Positions 1-7,262 of a DNA stretch of 64,000 nt are shown here, in pieces. A model generated the notes under the pieces. It ran no database searches. It was not told the DNA's origin and was given only the letters and a program-made list of their open reading frames with translations. The stretch's first letter is position 1; the number at the start of each line of letters is the position of its first letter. Made by a program: the position numbers and the translations under genes. Source of the DNA: Neotabrizicola shimadae. Lineage in GTDB: Bacteria; Pseudomonadota; Alphaproteobacteria; Rhodobacterales; Rhodobacteraceae. The DNA is taken from assembly GCF_019623905.1 (NCBI RefSeq), contig NZ_CP069370.1:2170001-2234000 (forward strand). The letters run 5' to 3'.

Positions 1-654
1 CGCGGCAACCTCGACGACGCCACGATGCAGGCCCTCGCCCAAACCGGCAACGGCACCGCCGCCTATATCGACACCGCGAACGAGGCGCGGAAGGTACTGG
101 TCGACCAGCTCACCGGCGCGCTTTTCCCCATCGCCGACGACGTGAAATTCCAGGTCGAATGGAACCCCGCCCAGGTCGCCGAATACCGCCTGATCGGCTA
201 CGAGACCCGCGCGCTCAACCGCGAGGACTTCAACAACGACAAGGTGGATGCCGGCGAAATCGGCGCGGGCCTGCAAGTCACCGCACTCTACGAGATCGCC
301 GCCCCCGGCAGCCCCGGCCTCAAGACCGATCCCCTGCGCTACGGCACAGAGCCGGTGCCCATGACCACCGATGAACTCGGCTTCCTCCGCCTGCGCTGGA
401 AAGCCCCAGGCGCAACCGAAAGCCAGCTCATCGAACAACCCATCCTGCCCACCGACACCCCACCGTCAGAAGACGCCCGCTTCGCCGCCGCCATCGCCGG
501 CATGGGCCAACTGCTGACCGGCGGCACCTACCTGGGCAACTGGGGCTGGGACCAGGCCATCGCGCTGGCCGAGGGCGCCAAGGGCGAAGACCCCTGGGGC
601 TACCGCACCGAGGCCGTCAACCTCATGCGCATGGCCCAGGCGCTGGAACGGTGA
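1..654 (+). CDS. YfbK-like von Willebrand factor A protein, C-terminal part
   Basis: The reading frame is open from the first base, so the start and the VWA domain lie outside the window. The visible 217 residues match the C-terminal segment (DUF3520 type) that follows the VWA domain in YfbK-like proteins. The cues are the GNGTAAYIDTANEARKVL stretch, then the DDVKFQVEWNPAQVAEYRLIGYE strand-rich region, and a helical end that finishes QALER. These proteins are usually membrane-linked or periplasmic and of uncertain function; some are annotated as chloride-channel-like without support. The stop is followed after 6 bases by a palindromic repeat that could act as a terminator. The family call is firm; the biological role is unknown. 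Confidence 0.85.
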   Translation, partial: RGNLDDATMQALAQTGNGTAAYIDTANEARKVLVDQLTGALFPIADDVKFQVEWNPAQVAEYRLIGYETRALNREDFNNDKVDAGEIGAGLQVTALYEIAAPGSPGLKTDPLRYGTEPVPMTTDELGFLRLRWKAPGATESQLIEQPILPTDTPPSEDARFAAAIAGMGQLLTGGTYLGNWGWDQAIALAEGAKGEDPWGYRTEAVNLMRMAQALER

Positions 655-657
655 CCC

Positions 658-683
658 GTAGGGTGCGCATTCATTGCGCACCC
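658..683. repeat. GTAGGGTGCGC palindromic repeat, copy 1
   Basis: A 9-bp perfect inverted repeat (GGGTGCGCA at 661-669, TGCGCACCC at 675-683) surrounds the loop TTCAT and is preceded by CCCGTA. It sits just after the stop of the YfbK-like gene. The same unit recurs at 1005-1029, in changed form at 747-771, and as a relative after selD (49568-49595). It could act as a terminator or be a REP-like mobile repeat. Confidence 0.75.
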
Positions 684-746
684 TTCCCTGCCAAAGTCGA
701 GCTCAGCCCCCCGCGTGGCGGGGTTCACCCCGCCACGCCCCGCACC

Positions 747-771
747 GGTAGGGTGCGTGCTCGCACGCACC
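747..771. repeat. GTAGGGTGCGC palindromic repeat, diverged copy
   Basis: GGTAGGGTGCGTGC is followed by a 2-base loop and GCACGCACC. The stem (752-760 with 763-771) is again a perfect 9 bp, although its sequence differs from copies 1 and 2. The stem is therefore kept while the sequence drifts, as expected if pairing matters. Confidence 0.6.
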
Positions 772-785
772 ACTCCCCCCGCCCC

Positions 786-955
786 CGCCCCGGCGAAAGC
801 CGGGGCCTCAGTCCCTCCATGCGCAACCCCGCCCCCCTTCCCGCGCCGGTCGGCGAAACGCCAGCAAATCGCCAAGGGGCTGGCAGCTATCCCCGGACAC
901 CTGATGCACGGGCCGCGCCTGCTGACCCCGTTCGCGATGCCCGAAGCGATAACCT
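786..955. repeat. Dispersed intergenic element, copy A
   Basis: This stretch resembles 49329-49548. Shared blocks, in the same order, are CCCCGGCGAAAGCCGGGG, GGCGAAACGCC...TCGCCAAGGGG, AGCTATCCCC, GCACGGGC and CCCGAAGCGA. It holds no convincing gene. Together with the palindromes and the 75-bp element it fills the 513-base gap between the YfbK-like gene and the PLP enzyme gene, which otherwise holds nothing I can recognise. Confidence 0.55.
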
Positions 956-1004
956 CGGGCTTGGAGGCGGTTTCGAGGCTCAGGACACGCGAGAGTTACG
1001 CCCC

Positions 1005-1029
1005 GTAGGGTGCGCATTCATTGCGCACC
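1005..1029. repeat. GTAGGGTGCGC palindromic repeat, copy 2
   Basis: GTAGGGTGCGCA, TTCAT, TGCGCACC: nearly identical to copy 1 at 658-683, with an 8-bp stem. It lies alone in the intergenic region, not next to a stop codon, which argues that the family is dispersed and is not solely terminators. Confidence 0.7.
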
Positions 1030-1088
1030 AACCACCCCCCATTCCAAGCATCACGCCCGCCCGGCATGCGCAAGGATGACGACCCCAA

Positions 1089-1164
1089 TCCTTAAGTCCA
1101 AGTTAATCCGCGCCGATAACCCATTGATATCCTTCACACCACCCAGGCGTCCGAGCTCGGACGC
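1089..1164. repeat. 75-bp convergent-gene element, copy 1
   Basis: The element has TTAAGTCCAAGTTAA at 1092-1106, then an ACCCATTGA block, and the 18-bp perfect palindrome GCGTCCGAGCTCGGACGC at 1147-1164. The palindrome ends 3 bases after the stop of the minus-strand PLP enzyme gene. Copies with the same order of parts lie at 22498-22573 and 56948-57022. Each separates a plus-strand gene from a convergent minus-strand gene. A bidirectional terminator is plausible, but the conserved 15-mer beyond the hairpin is not explained by that alone. Confidence 0.75.
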
Positions 1165-1167
1165 CCG

Positions 1168-2379
1168 TCAGGGAGCCAGGGCCCGGTCCAGGTCCTCGAT
1201 CAGGTCCTCGGGGTCCTCCAGGCCCACCGAGAGGCGGAAGACCCCCTCCCCGGCCCAGGCCCGCCAGTCCGCCAGCGCCGCCCCCTCCATCCGGTAGGTC
1301 GAGGCCTGGATCTCCTCGGTCCCGATCAGGACGCAAAGGCTCCTCTGGTGGCCCAGGGAGAAGGCATAGTGGATCGTCCGGAACCTCTCGGCCATCCGCC
1401 GGGCCACCACCGGGGCGTCGGGGCACTGGAAGGTGACCATGGCGCCGGGCAGGTCCATCTGCCGGACCACCAGCGCCCGCTGCGGGTGGCTCTCCAGCCC
1501 CGGCCAGCACACGGCGCTGACCCCCGGATGCCCCTGCAGGTGCCGGGCCAGCACCCCCGCCGTGGCGCAGGCGGTCCGGATGCGGGGGAACAGGGTGTCC
1601 AGCCCCCGCAGGATCAGCCAGGCATTCTGGGCCGACAGCGTGGCGCCCAGGTAAACCCCGGCCCGCGACCGGATGGCCGACACCAGCTCCCGCCGCCCGA
1701 TCACCGCGCCGCCCAGGGCATCGCCGTGGCCGTTCATGAACTTGGTCAGGGAATGGATCACCAGGTCCACCCCATGCTCCAGCGGCCGGGTGATAACCGG
1801 CGTGGCCAGGGTCGAGTCGACCGAGACCAGCACCCCCCGCGCATGGGCCAGCGCCGACAGCGCCGCCAGGTCGGTCAGCCGCAGGATCGGGTTGCAGGGC
1901 GTCTCGGCGTGGATCAGCCGCGTCTCGGGCCGGATCGCCGCCTCGGCCGCCGCCAGGTCCGACAGGTTCACCGGCGTCACCGCTATCCCCAGGTCCGTCA
2001 GGACCCGCGTGGCCAGCTCAAAGGCCCCGGCATAGCAGACATCCGACACGATCAGGTGATCCCCGGCCTTCAAGAGCCCCAGGAACACCGCCGCGATGGC
2101 GCCCACCCCGGTGGCCGCCGCCATCGCATCCTCCGCCCCCTCCAGCGCCGCAAGCCGGCGTTCAAGGTCACGGACGGTGGGGTTGGTCCAGCGGGCGTAC
2201 AGGAAGGGCTGCTGGGTCAGGTCCGCGCCCTCGGCCGAAAACCCCGCCTCCCCCGGCACGAAGAGGTTGTTGACCGACATCGAGATGCCGGGCGCGATGG
2301 CCCCGGTCACCGGGTCGGGCCGCAGCCCGCCATCCAGTGCCCGCGTCGCCGGCCGCTGCCCCTCGCCCTGACCTGCCAT
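1168..2379 (-). CDS. Trans-sulfuration family PLP-dependent enzyme
   Basis: A 403-residue member of the cystathionine gamma-synthase/gamma-lyase/methionine gamma-lyase fold, cytoplasmic, acting on sulfur-containing amino acids. The PLP lysine is in HSLTKFMNGHGDALGG at about residue 213. The cofactor aspartate lies in VSVDSTLATPV, and the N-terminal FLYARWTNPTVRDLE block is typical of the family. The ATG at 2379 is preferred over an upstream ATG at 2484, because GGGAGGG lies at a good distance before it and the extra N-terminus is low-complexity and would run through the hsp20 terminator. The exact substrate cannot be decided from sequence. Codon choice leans to CGG, CTG and GGG more than in neighbouring genes, and repeat copy 1 follows the stop directly. 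Confidence 0.88.
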   Translation of the reverse strand: MAGQGEGQRPATRALDGGLRPDPVTGAIAPGISMSVNNLFVPGEAGFSAEGADLTQQPFLYARWTNPTVRDLERRLAALEGAEDAMAAATGVGAIAAVFLGLLKAGDHLIVSDVCYAGAFELATRVLTDLGIAVTPVNLSDLAAAEAAIRPETRLIHAETPCNPILRLTDLAALSALAHARGVLVSVDSTLATPVITRPLEHGVDLVIHSLTKFMNGHGDALGGAVIGRRELVSAIRSRAGVYLGATLSAQNAWLILRGLDTLFPRIRTACATAGVLARHLQGHPGVSAVCWPGLESHPQRALVVRQMDLPGAMVTFQCPDAPVVARRMAERFRTIHYAFSLGHQRSLCVLIGTEEIQASTYRMEGAALADWRAWAGEGVFRLSVGLEDPEDLIEDLDRALAP

Positions 2380-2456
2380 GCCCCGACCCTCCCGCGCTGC
2401 CTTGCGCCCTCTGCCCCAAACCGGACGCCACGGCAAGCGTGAGCCCAAAACGAACA

Positions 2457-2482
2457 GGCCCGGCAGGTTTCCCTGCCGGGCC
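2457..2482 (-). terminator. Intrinsic terminator of hsp20
   Basis: A perfect 11-bp stem (GGCCCGGCAGG/CCTGCCGGGCC) closes a four-base loop. On the minus strand it is followed by TGTTCGTTTT. It begins 26 bases after the hsp20 stop. Confidence 0.8.
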
Positions 2483-2508
2483 ATTTCGATCCTCCAGGGA
2501 TCACCGTG

Positions 2509-2988
2509 TCAGTGGGACGGCGCCTCGACCGTCCGGGCCTCCAGCGCGCGGCCTTCCAGATCGCCCGACCGGGCGATCTCGATGCGGCGGGGCTTCAGGG
2601 CCTCGGGCGTTTCGCGGACGAGATCGACGTGCAGCATCCCCAGGTCATGGGTCGCGCCGGTGACGCGCACATGATCGGCCAGAGCAAAGCGGCGCTCGAA
2701 GGCGCGGGTCGCGATGCCGCGGTGCAGGAAGGTGCGGGTGCCTTCTTCCGGCTCCTTGCGGGCCGACACGACCAGCGTGCCGTCCTTCACCTCGACCGAA
2801 AGCTCTTCGGCGGCGAAGCCGGCAACCGCGACCGAGATGCGATAGGCATCGTCGGCGGTCTTTTCGATGTTATAGGGCGGGTAGGTCTGGCTGGTCACGT
2901 CATTCGTGATCACGCGGTCCATCAGGTCGGCGATACGGTCGAAACCGACGGTGGCGCGGTACAGCGGCGCAAGATCAAAGCTGCGCAT
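2509..2988 (-). CDS. Small heat-shock protein Hsp20 family (IbpA-like)
   Basis: A 159-residue ATP-independent chaperone that holds unfolding proteins in the cytoplasm. The alpha-crystallin domain covers about residues 35-130: YPPYNIEKTADDAYRISVAVAGF is the IbpA-type opening, VEVKDGTLVVSARK the middle strands, FLHRGIATRAFERRF the loop before the last strands. The tail after PRRIEIA lacks an obvious IxI motif beyond RRIEI. The start at 2988 has GGAGGA in front. It stands alone with its own strong terminator and a candidate heat-shock promoter upstream (3086-3114). IbpA-type is more likely than a class with a plant-like N-terminus. Confidence 0.93.
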   Translation of the reverse strand: MRSFDLAPLYRATVGFDRIADLMDRVITNDVTSQTYPPYNIEKTADDAYRISVAVAGFAAEELSVEVKDGTLVVSARKEPEEGTRTFLHRGIATRAFERRFALADHVRVTGATHDLGMLHVDLVRETPEALKPRRIEIARSGDLEGRALEARTVEAPSH

Positions 2989-3085
2989 GGGTCATCCTCC
3001 ATTGGGAAGCGATAACGATGTAAGCCCCCCTTTCGGGCGGGCGGGGTGATGCCCGGAACCCGTCATGGCGCCCCGGACAGCGTTG

Positions 3086-3114
3086 ATCTGGGGCTTGGCC
3101 CGGGCGGTTTCAAG
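3086..3114 (-). promoter_or_regulatory. Candidate RpoH (heat-shock) promoter of hsp20
   Basis: On the minus strand CTTGAAA (3108-3114), a 14-base spacer, then CCCCAGAT (3086-3093) resemble the sigma-32 type consensus (CTTGAAA, CCCCATNT). The predicted 5' leader is about 90 bases and contains a short G/C hairpin (CGCCCG...CGGGCG region near 3030), which could matter for thermal control. This is inference from motif match only. Confidence 0.5.
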
Positions 3115-3120
3115 CCCCGC

Positions 3121-3951
3121 TCAACCGCCCGGAGCGGGTGGCTTCACAAAGCGGGCACCGCTGCCCGAACGGTTGCCGTCACCCTGGCCGATGCGGCGGA
3201 CCGTGGCCGCAGGAGCCTCGGCACCGCCCATCACGCCCCGGCCTGACCGAAGCTGCGCCTTCAGCGCGGACACGGCCTCGGGCAGGTCCATGCCGAAGGC
3301 CATGGCATCGGCACCGCCCCGGCCCGACGAGACGATCGAGACAATCCGCGCCCGACCCGCGCCCAGTTCGAACACCGGCGCACCAGAAGCGCCGAAGGTC
3401 ACGTCGCAATCGAAAGCCACCAGTCCGCGCGCGCGGCCCAGGACCGAGCAGCGGCGCTGCCAGGAGGGCACCTCTTCCCGGCCAAGCGCATAAGACACCA
3501 CGCTGACCGCCGCCCCGTCGCCGGGGCTTGCCACCGCGAAGGGCGCGGCCACGGCGGCCGGGATTGGCCGTGCCAGCACCAGAAGCGCAACGTCATGGCG
3601 CAACTGATCCTCGGTGATCGCCCCGCCCGGTACATAGCCGTCCAGCGGCACGGCACGGGCCACGGCCACCTCGTCCACGGAGGTGCCATCGACATACCCC
3701 GCCCGGAACCGCAGTCCTGCCGGATCAACCGGCTGGCCGTCTGGCTGGTACAGGCAATGCGCCGCCGTCAGCACCAGATCGGTCGCGATCAATGCACCGG
3801 TGCAGAAGCCGTCTTGCCGTTCGACCTTGCCCACCGCCTCCCATCCGAGGATCTGCTCGCGCCGGTCCAGGGCATCCAGCCCGGTCGATTGCGCCAGCGC
3901 CGGCCCGGCCCACAGCGCCAGAAGCAGGGCGATCCGTGTCCGGCCGCTCAT
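3121..3951 (-). CDS. Secreted trypsin-like serine protease, second of a tandem pair
   Basis: A 276-residue chymotrypsin-fold (S1) protease with a signal peptide (cleavage near ALA-QS, residue 20). The catalytic triad is visible: His65 in LTAAHC, Asp120 in RHDVALL, Ser189 in TFGASGAP. Cysteines at 50/66 and in the CSVLG and FDCDV segments suggest disulfides and export. Its start overlaps the stop of the upstream protease gene by 4 bases (ATGA), so the two are translationally coupled. The C-terminus ends GARFVKPPAPGG. The partner ends GGAKFVKP, a shared tail the catalytic fold does not need. Substrate unknown. Confidence 0.88.
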   Translation of the reverse strand: MSGRTRIALLLALWAGPALAQSTGLDALDRREQILGWEAVGKVERQDGFCTGALIATDLVLTAAHCLYQPDGQPVDPAGLRFRAGYVDGTSVDEVAVARAVPLDGYVPGGAITEDQLRHDVALLVLARPIPAAVAAPFAVASPGDGAAVSVVSYALGREEVPSWQRRCSVLGRARGLVAFDCDVTFGASGAPVFELGAGRARIVSIVSSGRGGADAMAFGMDLPEAVSALKAQLRSGRGVMGGAEAPAATVRRIGQGDGNRSGSGARFVKPPAPGG

Positions 3952-4751
3952 GGTTTGACGAACTTGGCGCCGCCGGGGGCGCCGCCCGACAGCACCGTCA
4001 CCGCCTCGGGGCGGCTGCCCTCTTCGCGCTGCAATTCATCCAGCAGTTCGGGCAAGGGCCCGGTCAGCGATGTGCCAAGCGAAACCTTGCGCCCGTCCAT
4101 CTCAGCCTTGGCCGAGATGACCGAGACGATGCGCGCCATGCCGCCGCTGATCTCGAAGATGGGAGAACCCGAAGAGCCGAAATCCACGTCGCAGGTCAGG
4201 ATCAGCGCGGCATCCTGCTGGCCCAGAACGTGACAGACCTTCTGGATCGAGGGCGCTTCGGACCGGTCCTGCGCATAAGAGACGACGCCGACCGCCTCGC
4301 CATCCACCGGCATCGGCCCCGTGCGGTAGGGTGAGACCGAAGGCAGGCGGATCGGCTGGTCCAGCTGCACCAGTGCCAGATCATAGGGCACGCGCTCCAG
4401 ATCGTCATGCCCGCCATAGACGAATTCGGGGTGCGCGATGGCGCGCTTCACGCCGCGATAGGCGATGGCGCGGCCATTGCGCCAGCCGGCAAGGAACCGA
4501 ATCTGCCCCGGCTGGAACCGCGCCCCGGTTTCCTTGTCGAACAGGCAATGCCCTGCGGTCAGCACCAGATCGGGTGCGATCATCGCGCCGGTGCAGAAGC
4601 CGCGGTCGCCGAAGTTCAGCCGCCCCACCGCCTCCCAGCCCCGCGAATCGTCGCCGGTCTGCATCTCGGTCAGCGGGCTTTCCTGAGCAACCACGCCCCC
4701 CGCGGCGGCGAGGAACAGGCAAACAAGGGCGGCATGGGTCGGGCGCAGCAT
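3948..4751 (-). CDS. Secreted trypsin-like serine protease, first of a tandem pair
   Basis: A 267-residue S1 protease paralogous to its downstream neighbour. The signal peptide ends near VVAQE (residue 22). Triad: His68 in LTAGHC, Asp124 in VPYDLAL, Ser194 in DFGSSGSP. The ATG at 4751 is chosen over one 57 bases upstream because GGAGGA precedes it and the hydrophobic signal begins right after it. The protein ends GGAPGGAKFVKP, matching the tail of the other protease. It follows glcF by 34 bases on the same strand, so it might be read through from the glc genes, though no functional link is obvious. Confidence 0.88.
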   Translation of the reverse strand: MLRPTHAALVCLFLAAAGGVVAQESPLTEMQTGDDSRGWEAVGRLNFGDRGFCTGAMIAPDLVLTAGHCLFDKETGARFQPGQIRFLAGWRNGRAIAYRGVKRAIAHPEFVYGGHDDLERVPYDLALVQLDQPIRLPSVSPYRTGPMPVDGEAVGVVSYAQDRSEAPSIQKVCHVLGQQDAALILTCDVDFGSSGSPIFEISGGMARIVSVISAKAEMDGRKVSLGTSLTGPLPELLDELQREEGSRPEAVTVLSGGAPGGAKFVKP

Positions 4752-4785
4752 GAATCCTCCGGCTTGGGTCCAAGCTGCCCGCCGA

Positions 4786-6090
4786 TCAGGGCAGATTGAA
4801 GGCGGCATCCGCCAGTTTCCGGGGCCGCGGCCCCCCGGTCGCCCAATCCAGAAGCTCCACCGTATGCACCACCGGCACCGCCGTGCCCGAGCCGATCTGC
4901 ATCATGCAGCCGATGTTGCCCGCCGCGATCACCTGCGGCGCCTTGGCCTCCAGCGTCCTGACCTTGCGCGCCTTCAGCTCCTGCGAAATCTGAGGCTGCA
5001 ACAGGTTGTAGGTCCCGGCGGACCCGCAGCACAGATGGCTGTCGGCCGGCTCCACCACCTCGAACCCTGCCCGCTTCAACAGGTCCTTCGGCGCCGCCTT
5101 CACCTGCTGGCCATGCTGCAACGAACAGGCGGCGTGATAGGCGACGCGAATGCCCTTCGGCCCCTGTTGCGGCAGGGTCAGCCGGGCCAGAAGCTCGCTG
5201 ATGTCGCGGGCCATCCCCGCAACTTCTGCCGCCTCGGCGGCCATGGGTGTGGTGCGGAACATGTGCCCGTAATCCTTCACCGTGGTGCCGCATCCGCTGG
5301 TGTTGATGACCAGCGCATCCAGCCCGCGCGCCCGTTTTTCTTCCATCACCGCCCGGATCACCTGTTTCGCGGCGGCGTGGGAGCGGTCCTCCATCCCCAT
5401 GTGATGCGTCAGCGCCCCGCAGCAGCCCATGCCCTCGGGCACCACCACCTCGACGCCCAGGCGGGTCAAGAGGCGGATCGTGGCATCGTTGATGTCGGTA
5501 TCCAGCGCGCGCTGCGCGCAGCCGGTCAGCAGGGCCACCCGTGCCTTGCGCTCACCGGTCGGGGCGAAGACCTGCGGATCGTCGTTGCGGCTGACCGGCG
5601 GGATCCGCTTCGGCACCATGTCCAGCATCGCCCGCAGCCGGGCATCGGGCACCAGCCCCCGGAAGGGCCGCGCGACCTTGGCCGCCAGCAACGCCAGCCG
5701 GAACCGCATCGGATAAGGGATCACGCCCGCCAGTACCCGCCGCAGCGCCCGGTCGGTCACGGGCCTGCGGTAGGTCTTTTCCACATGCGCGCGGGCATGG
5801 TCCACCAGGTGCATGTAATGCACACCCGAAGGGCAGGTGGTCATGCAGGCGAGGCAGGACAGGCAGCGGTCCAGGTGCTTCACCGTGTGCGCATCGGCAT
5901 CGCGCCCGGTCTCCAGCATCTCCTTGATCAGGTAGATGCGGCCCCGGGGGGAATCGAGTTCATCCCCCAGCACCTGATAGGTCGGACAGGTCGCCGTGCA
6001 GAAGCCGCAATGCACACAGGCCCGCAGCACATCGTTGGCCATGGCAAGGCCGGGGTCCTTCAACTGTTCGGGCGTGAAATTCGTCTGCAT
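4786..6090 (-). CDS. glcF: Glycolate oxidase iron-sulfur subunit
   Basis: A 434-residue subunit that carries electrons from the flavin subunits of glycolate dehydrogenase, which converts glycolate to glyoxylate. Two 4Fe-4S motifs lie near the N-terminus (HCGFCTATCPTYQ at about residue 23 and CLSCLACMTTCPSG at about 74). Two CCG-type domains follow (GMGCCGALTHHMG and SHLCCGSAGTYNLLQP). The start at 6090 shares one base with the glcE stop (TGATG), so the subunits are coupled. A longer upstream in-frame start would run into glcE and is rejected. Order is glcD-glcE-glcF as in other glc operons; no GlcC-type regulator is present here. Confidence 0.95.
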   Translation of the reverse strand: MQTNFTPEQLKDPGLAMANDVLRACVHCGFCTATCPTYQVLGDELDSPRGRIYLIKEMLETGRDADAHTVKHLDRCLSCLACMTTCPSGVHYMHLVDHARAHVEKTYRRPVTDRALRRVLAGVIPYPMRFRLALLAAKVARPFRGLVPDARLRAMLDMVPKRIPPVSRNDDPQVFAPTGERKARVALLTGCAQRALDTDINDATIRLLTRLGVEVVVPEGMGCCGALTHHMGMEDRSHAAAKQVIRAVMEEKRARGLDALVINTSGCGTTVKDYGHMFRTTPMAAEAAEVAGMARDISELLARLTLPQQGPKGIRVAYHAACSLQHGQQVKAAPKDLLKRAGFEVVEPADSHLCCGSAGTYNLLQPQISQELKARKVRTLEAKAPQVIAAGNIGCMMQIGSGTAVPVVHTVELLDWATGGPRPRKLADAAFNLP

Positions 6091-7193
6091 CAGCCCATGA
6101 GCCCCCGGTTGAACAATGCCTTCGGATCGAACTTCGCGCGCAAGCCCGCGGTCAGCGCCGCCACCTCCTGCGGCTCGGGCGGAAAGACCGGCACGCCGGG
6201 CAGATCGCCCCGCACCAGCGTGGCATGGCCGATGCCCTTCACGGCGGCACGCACCACCTCGGCGCCCCCCTCGGGCACCAGAAGCCAAAGAAGCCCCCCG
6301 CCCCAATCCCAGGCCGCCTCATGCGCGATGCCCGTCGCCTCCAGCGCCCGGGGCACGCGCAGAGCCTCGGTCGGCACCACCGACAGCCGCCACAGCGCGC
6401 CGGGCCGCCCGGCCAGCGCGGTCACGTCCCGCACAGCCTGCCACAGCGCGGCCGAGGCCGCGCCCTCGGCAATCGCCCAACCGCCCAGAAGCGCGCGCAA
6501 CTGCCCGGCGCGATAGGCGACCGAGCCGGCCATGCCCTCCACCCGCACGAGCGCCCGGCCCCCGGCAAAGGCCGCGCCCGACACATCGAAAGGCGAGCCA
6601 AGCGCCCGGCGCAGCGCGGCCAGCGCGGCCTCGGCGCCCAGGCCCTCGCCCACCAGCGTGGCCTCGGCCTCAGGGATCGCCTGCACCCGGAAGGCCACCT
6701 CGGTCAGCACGCCAAGCGTACCGTGGCTCCCCGCCATCAGCTTCACCAGGTCATAGCCGGTGACGTTCTTCATCACGCGACCGCCGTTCTTCACCACCGC
6801 CCCGGTGCCATCGACAAAGCGCACCCCGATCAGGCTGTCGCGCGCCGCGCCCGACTGTACCCTCCGCGGGCCGCTGGCATTGGACGCCGCCACCCCGCCA
6901 AGCGTCGCCTCACCGGTCCGCCCCAGAAGGCCGCGCAGGTCGGGCGGCTCGAAGGAAAGCCGCTGGCGCTCACCCGCCAGAACCGCCTGCACCTCGGCCA
7001 GGGGCGTGCCCGCCCGTGCCACCAGTGTCAGTGCGCCGGGCTCGTAGAGCTCCACGCCAGACAGCCCCCCGGTCTCCAGCACTTCGCCCGGCGCCGGTCG
7101 CCCGATGCCTCGCGTCCCGCCGCCGCGAATGACGAAGGGCGCCGCAGCCCCCCGCACCGCCTCTGCCAGTTCCATCTCGTCCGCAGGACGCAT
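6090..7193 (-). CDS. glcE: Glycolate oxidase FAD-binding subunit GlcE
   Basis: A 367-residue FAD-linked oxidase subunit that works with GlcD and GlcF. The PCMH-type FAD-binding segment includes VIRGGGTRGIGRP near residue 20, LGGVAASNASGPRRVQSGAARDSLIG, and the later GRVMKNVTGYDLVKLMAGSHGTLGVLTE block characteristic of GlcE. The C-terminal FDPKALFNRGLMG is the usual end of the family. It begins 69 bases after glcD and touches glcF. The ATG at 7193 has only a weak ribosome site (CAGGCAGAAG some distance upstream), so the start is the least certain part. Confidence 0.94.
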   Translation of the reverse strand: MRPADEMELAEAVRGAAAPFVIRGGGTRGIGRPAPGEVLETGGLSGVELYEPGALTLVARAGTPLAEVQAVLAGERQRLSFEPPDLRGLLGRTGEATLGGVAASNASGPRRVQSGAARDSLIGVRFVDGTGAVVKNGGRVMKNVTGYDLVKLMAGSHGTLGVLTEVAFRVQAIPEAEATLVGEGLGAEAALAALRRALGSPFDVSGAAFAGGRALVRVEGMAGSVAYRAGQLRALLGGWAIAEGAASAALWQAVRDVTALAGRPGALWRLSVVPTEALRVPRALEATGIAHEAAWDWGGGLLWLLVPEGGAEVVRAAVKGIGHATLVRGDLPGVPVFPPEPQEVAALTAGLRAKFDPKALFNRGLMG

Positions 7194-7262
7194 TGCCGAT
7201 CCATCTTCTGCCTGAAAGACTCAACGTCGAGACGGGAGGCAGACAGCCCCCAGACCCGCCCA

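Noticed and set aside
1089-1164. Integron attC site or IS inverted repeat
   Set aside because: The GTTRRRY/RYYYAAC core pattern is not met, no integrase is nearby, and no open frame lies between copies.
2457-2482. Second retron-like hairpin
   Set aside because: It lies at the end of hsp20 with a downstream T-rich tract and no RT; a terminator explains it.
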